A stretch of 29,472 bases of DNA from a virus: positions 1 to 29,472 of IMG/VR virus record IMGVR_UViG_3300005096_000060. One strand, given 5' to 3'. The translations under genes were made by a program, and so were the position numbers. This document shows positions 23,900 to 29,472 of this stretch, in pieces; the first letter of the stretch is position 1; every line of letters begins with the position of its first letter. The notes under the pieces are model-generated. The model was not told where the DNA came from, ran no database searches, and saw only the letters and a program-made list of their open reading frames with translations.

Positions 23900-25853
23900 C
23901 TACAGCTCCATCGTCCGGGGCTGGACGGGTTCGGCTCCCGCCTGGGGCGGGGTTCCGCCGGCGCGGGAGAGGGCGGCGGCGATGGCCGGGAGGCCGGCGG
24001 ACCCGGCGGGCTGGGAAGCCGGCATCGGGCCGGCCTCGACGGGGGCCTCCTGCCCCGGGGCCTTGAGGTATCGCTTCGGGTCGGTCTCTCCCTGCCAGCG
24101 GGCGAAGTCTTCGAGGATCGTCCGGGGCTCGATGAGCGGAGCGAAGGCCGGCGAGGAGGCGAGTTCCAGCCAGGTGCGGATGTTGGTCAGGCGCTCCTCT
24201 CGGGTCATCTCGTACAGGCCGCCGCCGATCTTGAGGTCGATGGCGGTCCGGAGCATGGAGATGTCCACCGGCCGGCCGACGATGCGCTCGATCTGCTCCG
24301 GGGTCATCTTCTGCCGGATGAGGGCGAACGATCGCCGCAGAAGGGGGCGCATGAAGGCGACCTGGTGGTAGAGGATGTCCACCTGGTGCCGGGCACCGCC
24401 CTGCATGATCCGCTGCTGGATCTCGGTGGCGGTGACGTCCCGGGACTTGGTGGTGGCCTCCGCGCCCATCTGGACCGCGTCCGTGGCGGCGGTCGATTCG
24501 GCCATCCGCTGGCGGTAGGACTCCTCCGTCCACGCCTCCTGGAAGACGGGCCGCCGGGGCAGGATGGCGAAGGTCCGGTCGAGGGGTTCGCCGGGTTCCG
24601 ACTCGACGACGATGGAACCGCCGGGGCGGAAGAGGAGCTGGTCCGAGTGGATGACCCCGGCCCGGACGATGTACTGCTGCCAGATGGAGAGCAGGATCTC
24701 GTCCATCCGGGCCCGGGCGATGCGGGTCTGGTACTCGTGCAGCGGGCCGGTCCAGTTGAGGATCGAGTCGCCGTAGGGCCGGTTCGGGACGGGGACCGCC
24801 TTGGTGGCGAAGTAGGGGGACCTGCCATCGGGCGTGGGAGCCCGGCCGGCGGCGATGACCACCTGCCCGTTGACGATCTTGGTCAGGGTGCCGCGCCGGT
24901 GGTCCCAGCAGAGCCAGAGGTCCACCACCTTCTCCGAGTCCGACCACGACGAGGGCTTGTCGAGGCCGTCGTCGGGGGGCCAGCCCTCGGTGTCCCGGGG
25001 CTCCTCCAGCGAGGTGCGGTCCATGGCGGTGCGCTCGGCGGCGAGGAGGTTCGTGTAGAGCGGCCGCCCCGTGGCCTGCTGCCAGCGGCGGTTCTCCTCG
25101 GCGAGCGCCTCGATGGTCGTGCGCACCTTCTCGATGGTCCAGGTGCGGGGCCCGGTGAGGTTGAAGGCGATGGAGTCCACCGGGAGCCAGTGGATGTCGA
25201 GGCCGTCGTAGAGGGTCTCGATCACCTCGACTTCCCGCCACGAGAGCTGCTGCGTGTCCGGGTCGAGGACGAGGGTGGGCACCTTCATCGACTCGGACCG
25301 GGAGCGCCACCAGACGCGCCACCAGACGTGGCCGACGATCTGCTCGTAGCGGAGGCCCTCGATGGCCCGGACGATCAGGCCGTCCCCGTCCTCCGAGTCC
25401 ATCCCCACCTCGCCCAGCTTGGCTTCGAGCAGCTTGCGGACCACCTCCTCGAACTCGGCGTCGGTCTTCTCGACTCCCTTGACGGCCATCCAGTCCCGGC
25501 GGCCGAACATGCCGAGGACGAGGCGGGCGACGCGGGCCTCGATGACCTTGAACGCCTCGGGGATCACGGTCCGGTCCCGCGGGAGCGATGCCGGAGGCGA
25601 AGGGCTCCCGCGAACGGTAGAGCTGCCAGTAGCGGGTGAGGCTGGCCCGGATGCCCGTGTTGAACAGCTTCTCCCAGTTGTGGTAGCGGTTCTGCCACAG
25701 GCTGGTCGTCGGGGTTCCGCCGGGGACGTAGGACGGCCGGGCGGTGCCGATGACGCCGATGGCCGGCGGGGGCTTGACGGCGGGGTTCGGGATCCTCCGA
25801 CGCGGGTCCGGGGCGGGCCGGTCGGAGCCTCCGATGACGTCTGGACGGGGCAT
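23900..25853 (-). CDS. Portal protein, interrupted by a frame change
   Basis: The N-terminal part (25853 to about 25587, 89 residues) has a portal-like segment WQNRYHNWEKLFNTGIRASL followed by TRYWQLYRSREPFASGI. The rest is in another frame, beginning LPRDRTVIPEAFKVIEARVA, to 23900, with VWWRVWWRSRSESMKV, GTLTKIVNGQVVIAAGR, and FQEAWTEESYRQRMAES. Skipping one base at about 25586 restores 650 residues. Portals form the DNA-entry vertex and follow the large terminase in many phages. The GTG at 25567 has no ribosome site, so independent translation of the second part is unlikely. The 5' start has GGAGG. Confidence 0.85.
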
Positions 25854-25883
25854 GGCTGGTCCTCCCGGTTTCAGGATACTCCG

Positions 25884-27830
25884 TCAGCGGCCGGACCGCC
25901 TGCCCGTTCCGGCGTCCGGGTCGGCGATGGTGGGTACCGGGCCGGGCGAGTCCGGGCGGAAGAGGATGCGGGGACTGGCGAAGGAAGATCCCCACGAGGC
26001 GTCGAGGATGGCCTTCATCCGGTCGCGGGCCGGGTCGGGGGGCTCGAAGGAGATGCGGGGTCCGGCGGGCTGGGGTGAGAAGGAGGGCCGGTAGGTGTCG
26101 AGGGAGGGCGGGGTGATGCCCTCGGCGACCTCGATGCCCCGGTTGGGCTTCATCACCCGGACGTTGGGCTGGAAGAAGAGGGCGAGCGTGTCGGCGACGT
26201 CGTCGTGGGTCACCTGCCCGAGGTTCGTCAGCTCGTAGATCAGCCGCTCGGCGATGTCCTTCGAGAGCCCCGAGCCGAAGATGATCTCGCCCCGTTCGGC
26301 GGGGGCCTGGAGGGACTGGACGATGAAGTCCTCCTTGGCGAGGCCCCGGGTGCGGGGGACCGGAAGGAGGGCCGGCGTGCGGAACTTCTCCCGGAACGCG
26401 CGGCCGAGGTCGGCGAGGAAGGCGTCCTCGCCCACCTTCTCCTTGACGACGAGGTTCGGCCACCAGTCGAGGGCGACACAGGCGGTGATGATCCGCCGGA
26501 TGAACTCGTCCTTGGTCCAGCGGTTGCTGCGCAGGCCGTGGCGAAGGAGCAACCGGCCGTCGTCGGCGAAGGAACCGAAGAGGGCGACCATGTAGTCGCC
26601 GGTGCCGGCCTTCTGGAAGTCCTTGGCCGCCGAGTCGATGGCCAACACCCGCTTCCGCGTGCTGGGCCAGTCGGCCCACTGGGCGGTGACGAACCAGTCC
26701 TTCTCGAACGCCTGGGAGCCCGGCGACTTGCAAACGTTCATGTACTGGTGCCACCAGAGGGCCTCGCCCAGGTTTTCATCTCGCCGGTAGCGGGCGAGTT
26801 CGGCCATCAGCATGTCCCGGGTGATGATCGGGTAGAGGATGGGCTCGCCGTTCTGGACGTCGGGATGGCCGTGGGGCCACTGCTGCATGACGTGGTCGGG
26901 GCAGTACTCGCAGGGACGATCCGGGTCCTCGAAAGCATGTCGGACGACGACCTTGAGGTTCCGTCGGAGAAAGTCGGAGAGCAGCTCGTCGATCTCCTCG
27001 TCGTCGTCTTCCGTGCGTTCTCCGATGATTTTCCCGTAGGGATCGTGGTATGCCCAGCGGGTGCCGAGGTAGATGGTGTTCCGGTATTTGGATTTCATGT
27101 CAACGAGCGGCGAGAGGTCAAGTATATTTCGCAGCGCCTTCTTCGACTGCTCCGGGGTGGTGACGTTCCGCCGCTCGATGACGTCGTCGAGGATCAGGAT
27201 GTCGCAGCGCCAGCCCGCGCCGGTGACGCCGGCATAGGTGGCCCGGAAGGTCGGATCGGGCAGGACGAGGCGTCGGCGGGGATGTGTGAACTGGAGCGAC
27301 TGGAGGATGTGCTTGTACTGCCGATGTGTGATTACGAACTCCGGGAAGGTCTGTCGGAAGGTCTCGAAGCCGGGGGTGTCGGGGAGGAAGGACTGGAGGA
27401 TGGTCCGGGCGAAGGGCTTGACGGTGTCCTCCCGGGCTCCGACGAGGAGGATGCGTACGTCCGGGTCCTGGACGATGCGCCAGATGCAGTGGGCGACGGT
27501 GAAGATGTAGGACTTCCGCGACTGGCGGGGGAGGAAGATGGCCAGCTCCTCGCCGGTGCGGAGGGAGGTGAGCATGTCGCAGAGGGGCCGGTGGAAGTCG
27601 GGGTGGTAGTGCTCCTTCCAGGTCTCGGGGAAGAGCACCTGGGTGAGGAAGAACCAGAAGTTGTCCGAGCCCTCCCGGAGGGTCTCGACCAGGGCCCGGT
27701 CGAGGATGGTGAGTTCCTTGTGCAGGAACATCGACTCCTCCGGCCGGACCTTGATGTGCAGCTCCTCCGGGACGACATCGTCCAGGATGAAGTCGGCGAT
27801 CGGGTTCGAGGTCTTCGGCTTGCGGCCCAT
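25884..27830 (-). CDS. terL: Terminase large subunit
   Basis: The 648-residue protein has an ATPase domain with a variant Walker A LPRQSRKS (100-107), Walker B ILILDDVIE (211-219) and the coupling motif YLGTRW (254-259). The nuclease domain has LAIDSAAKD (Asp399), KEKVGED (around 463-469) and HDDVADTLA (Asp543, 544, 547). Terminase packs DNA into the procapsid through the portal and cuts it. A CEYC pair (307-310) with nearby His lies between domains. The ATG at 27830 has GGAGG at good spacing; the frame extends upstream without a site. Portal follows 30 bases later. Confidence 0.96.
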   Translation of the reverse strand: MGRKPKTSNPIADFILDDVVPEELHIKVRPEESMFLHKELTILDRALVETLREGSDNFWFFLTQVLFPETWKEHYHPDFHRPLCDMLTSLRTGEELAIFLPRQSRKSYIFTVAHCIWRIVQDPDVRILLVGAREDTVKPFARTILQSFLPDTPGFETFRQTFPEFVITHRQYKHILQSLQFTHPRRRLVLPDPTFRATYAGVTGAGWRCDILILDDVIERRNVTTPEQSKKALRNILDLSPLVDMKSKYRNTIYLGTRWAYHDPYGKIIGERTEDDDEEIDELLSDFLRRNLKVVVRHAFEDPDRPCEYCPDHVMQQWPHGHPDVQNGEPILYPIITRDMLMAELARYRRDENLGEALWWHQYMNVCKSPGSQAFEKDWFVTAQWADWPSTRKRVLAIDSAAKDFQKAGTGDYMVALFGSFADDGRLLLRHGLRSNRWTKDEFIRRIITACVALDWWPNLVVKEKVGEDAFLADLGRAFREKFRTPALLPVPRTRGLAKEDFIVQSLQAPAERGEIIFGSGLSKDIAERLIYELTNLGQVTHDDVADTLALFFQPNVRVMKPNRGIEVAEGITPPSLDTYRPSFSPQPAGPRISFEPPDPARDRMKAILDASWGSSFASPRILFRPDSPGPVPTIADPDAGTGRRSGR

Positions 27831-27951
27831 GGGAACCTCCAGAAAAAGTTGAGCAGAGAGAGGAAGAAAAGACAACCATCAAAGGAAGAACAAGTGAACC
27901 CCCCGCCGGTTGGGGGCAGCGGGGGGTTCGGGGGTCGGAAGGGAGTGAGCG
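27831..27951. other. Gap between terminase genes: hairpin and pyrimidine-rich leader
   Basis: The 121-base gap holds the 11-bp hairpin and, on the minus strand, a CU-rich unstructured leader that ends in GGAGG before the large terminase ATG. The stretch is AT-richer than the flanks. It could be an attenuator leader or a packaging recognition site. Confidence 0.6.
27896..27929 (-). terminator. 11-bp perfect hairpin between terminase genes
   Basis: Positions 27896-27906 and 27919-27929 are perfect 11-base inverted repeats with a 12-base loop. On the minus strand the stem is followed by CU-rich sequence to 27841, including TTCTTCCTTT and CTTTTCTTCC. It could end small-terminase transcripts or attenuate into the large terminase gene. 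The tract begins a few bases from the stem and is interrupted by G/A, so efficiency is uncertain. Confidence 0.6.
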
Positions 27952-28428
27952 TCAGGTGCAGGTTTCGGAGCCTTCGGTCGGTTGGGGGGAATCCTGACGC
28001 TTCACCGTCCGGAGTTCCTTCGTCACCTCCAGCAGGCGGGCCCGGACACGGGCCACCTTCTGGACGATCCCGTCCTCGGAGGAAAGGTCCCGCTCGGTGA
28101 GCCGGAGCGGGGCGAGCTGGAGGGACTCGACGTGCTTGATGTACGCCAGGGCACGCTGGATGATCTTGTCCTGCTTCTCGAACGGAAGGTCCCGCCGGTA
28201 CTGGCAAAGGTACTGCCAGAACGCGACGTAGGAGCCCGCGTAGATGAGCCGGGCCAGGCGAGCGGCGTCGTCCTCGTCCAGCGAGTCCTCCGGCACGTCC
28301 GCCAGGACGAGCTGAGCGTAGTGCCGGCCACTGGCGGGAACAGCGGCCATCAGGTTGTCCGGGTCCGGCGGCGGGGGAGGAGAAGGATCCACCGGTTCCG
28401 GGTCGAGGAAGTCCAGATCCAGCTTCAT
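27952..28428 (-). CDS. Terminase small subunit candidate
   Basis: The 158-residue protein has a Pro/Asp-rich N-terminus (EPVDPSPPPPPDPDN). A helical core follows (ARLARLIYAGSYVAFWQYLC, then KIIQRALAYIKHVESLQLAP) with a C-terminal charged helix (ARVRARLLEVTKELRTVKRQ). No clear HTH is visible. Being first in the cluster, immediately before the large terminase, and of usual size, it is the natural small subunit that recognises phage DNA. The ATG has no GGAGG, and the candidate promoter places the start of transcription at the ATG, so translation may be leaderless. Assignment is by position. Confidence 0.7.
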   Translation of the reverse strand: MKLDLDFLDPEPVDPSPPPPPDPDNLMAAVPASGRHYAQLVLADVPEDSLDEDDAARLARLIYAGSYVAFWQYLCQYRRDLPFEKQDKIIQRALAYIKHVESLQLAPLRLTERDLSSEDGIVQKVARVRARLLEVTKELRTVKRQDSPQPTEGSETCT

Positions 28429-28463
28429 GGGAACAGGGTAGCGTTCGGGGAAAAAATTGTCGA
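28428..28463 (-). promoter_or_regulatory. Candidate promoter for a leaderless first virion gene
   Basis: On the minus strand TCGACA (28458-28463) and TACCCT (28435-28440) are separated by exactly 17 bases. The first transcribed base, 7 bases beyond the -10 end, would be the A of the ATG at 28428. The gene lacks a ribosome site, which fits leaderless translation. Consensus match is 5/6 and 3/6 including the key T, A and final T. Confidence 0.45.
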
Positions 28464-28775
28464 TGGGGGCTTGACAGTGATATCGCCGGGGGGTTGGGGG
28501 GGCCCGGCCGCCCCGGGGGCCCATCCTTCTGTTTCTGCCGCGCGGCCGTCGGGACCCGGCCCCGTCCCCCGTCCGCTGGCGTCCGCCCGGGTCGGCGCGG
28601 GGCCGCCGTGACTTGTTATGTCCCATCCGGATCCTGGCTGCGGGTGGCGCATCATCTTTTATAGGTCGGCGCGGCGGATTCTGCTTGCCCCGCGCCCGGG
28701 TCGCCGTACCTTTCCAGCGTCCGCCCCCGACGGGCCCGCGCCGGGCGCGCCGCATGGGGCGGACGGGAGGAAGCC
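28429..28775. other. Divergent non-coding control region
   Basis: This 347-base stretch separates the minus-strand virion genes from the plus-strand genes. It holds the candidate leaderless promoter at the left, a very GC-rich palindromic stretch around 28501-28546 (including the self-complementary GCCGCGCGGC at 28537-28546), and AT-richer patches near 28612-28625 and 28651-28664. A weak plus-strand promoter candidate is TTGCCC (28685-28690), 16 bases, TACCTT (28707-28712). No tRNA, tandem operator repeat or convincing short gene is seen. Confidence 0.6.
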
Positions 28776-29060
28776 ATGGACGCGAAGGCTGCGCTGGTCA
28801 TGACGTGGGACCCGGACCACGGCGACACGTGGGACATTCTGTTCCTGCCGCTGAACCGCTGGCGCAAGCGTCGGCCGCTGGCGGTCGGCGAAGTGGTCCG
28901 CCGGTCCGCCACCGGGCACGGCGGCATTGGCAACCGGTGGGAAGAGGAGATTGTCGGGATCGCCATCGGGGTCGCGGAAGCGCGCAAGCGCATCGGCGGC
29001 CGGAACCCTCTTACGCACGGATCGGCCCGGAATGCGGCCGCAGCCTATGGTTTGCTGTAG
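28776..29060 (+). CDS. Plus-strand gene of unknown function (94 residues)
   Basis: The protein starts MDAKAALVMTWDPDHGDTWD after a GGGAGGAA site. It continues with PLNRWRKRRPLAVGEVVRRS and a Gly/Ala-rich C-terminal part (GRNPLTHGSARNAAAAYGLL). It is basic in the middle, soluble, with no TM segment. It is transcribed away from the virion genes and is followed 20 bases later by another plus-strand gene, so it is probably first in an early or replication-side operon. Family not recognised. Confidence 0.72.
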   Translation: MDAKAALVMTWDPDHGDTWDILFLPLNRWRKRRPLAVGEVVRRSATGHGGIGNRWEEEIVGIAIGVAEARKRIGGRNPLTHGSARNAAAAYGLL

Positions 29061-29080
29061 GCGGCCGGAAGGGAGGAACC

Positions 29081-29467
29081 ATGCATCCGAACAGCTACCC
29101 CGAGGAAATGGAAGTCTTCCTTACCGCCCTCGCCGCGCTGGGCGACGATACCGCCCGCACCTATCTCGGCGAGATTCTGGCGCACCGCCGGATCGCCCGG
29201 ATGCTGGGCGACCGGCACTATGACGTGGACGATACCTTCGAGCGGCACCTCGACTTCCTGTTCCGCACCATGCGGACCCTCGCCAACGGTGCGGACAACG
29301 AAAGCCTCCGCCCCTACGACTGCGACCGGTCCCGATACTGGGCGGCCGAGGCATGGGTCGCCGACGCGACCGAAGCGTGGGACGCGGGGACGATAGAGGA
29401 ATGGCTCCGAGACGACGGTGCCCGGTGGGCGGCCGACATACTTACCGGCATCCTCGAAGGTTCCTGA
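29081..29467 (+). CDS. Acidic plus-strand protein of unknown function (128 residues)
   Basis: The protein starts MHPNSYPEEMEVFLTALAAL after GGGAGGA, and the complete gene ends 5 bases before the window edge. It is acidic and helical with LAHRRIARMLGDRHYDVDD, FERHLDFLFRTMRTLANGA and YWAAEAWVADATEAWD. It has no signal peptide or TM segment. Small acidic early proteins of phages often bind host enzymes, but nothing here identifies a target. Confidence 0.75.
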   Translation: MHPNSYPEEMEVFLTALAALGDDTARTYLGEILAHRRIARMLGDRHYDVDDTFERHLDFLFRTMRTLANGADNESLRPYDCDRSRYWAAEAWVADATEAWDAGTIEEWLRDDGARWAADILTGILEGS

Positions 29468-29472
29468 ACCGT

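Noticed and set aside
25567-25567. Independent GTG start for the main part of the portal
   Set aside because: No ribosome site, and the upstream 89 residues in the other frame have portal-like sequence.
28471-28499. TTGACA on the plus strand as a promoter
   Set aside because: No -10-like hexamer stands at usable spacing; the following bases are a G-rich run.
28501-28546. GC-rich palindromes as a terminator or CRISPR-like repeat
   Set aside because: No plus-strand gene ends before it, there are no regular spacers, and self-complementary GC stretches are expected here.
1-29472. tRNA genes, insertion sequences, integrase or attachment sites
   Set aside because: I saw no cloverleaf, transposase-like frame, integrase motif or flanking direct repeats in the window.

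Overview
The window reads as the virion-assembly half of a GC-rich, tailed, double-stranded DNA phage. The head genes are recognisable: a large terminase with ATPase and nuclease motifs, a portal, a scaffold, and a major capsid protein resembling the N4-gp56 family. I see no tape-measure, tail-tube or sheath gene. Instead there is a head-tail adaptor candidate, a large nozzle-like protein, and a run of ejection-protein candidates, one with a lytic transglycosylase domain. This fits a short-tailed (podovirus-like) particle. The host cannot be named from the sequence; high GC and clear GGAGG ribosome-binding sites are all it offers.

Thirty-five genes lie on the minus strand and are read right to left from about 28.4 kb, often with ATGA or TGATG stop/start overlaps. 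Their order is: small terminase candidate, large terminase, portal, a small helical protein, scaffold, major capsid protein and two tiny proteins. A block at 21.0-17.1 kb follows, holding two GT2-like and one GT4-like glycosyltransferases and three small or unknown genes. Next come the adaptor, a beta-rich virion protein, an 1107-residue fibre with two tandem modules, a DNRLRE-like protein and an exported LamG-like protein. The lysis and accessory region (10.8-6.6 kb) holds a three-TM holin, an exported Cys-rich protein, two single-TM proteins, five very basic small proteins and an M15-type endolysin. The left end holds the nozzle-like protein and three ejection-protein candidates, the last cut by the window edge. 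Two unrecognised genes at the right end are read on the plus strand, away from the virion genes, so 28.4-28.8 kb is a divergent control region.

Three structural genes (portal, capsid, and the beta-rich protein at 15.7-16.4 kb) each need one frame change to be read through. Other features worth attention are a candidate leaderless promoter before the first virion gene, an 11-bp perfect hairpin between the two terminase genes, two further hairpins around the capsid genes, a shared EKGTGR C-terminus on three nearby genes, and the cluster of five lysine/arginine-rich proteins inside the lysis region.
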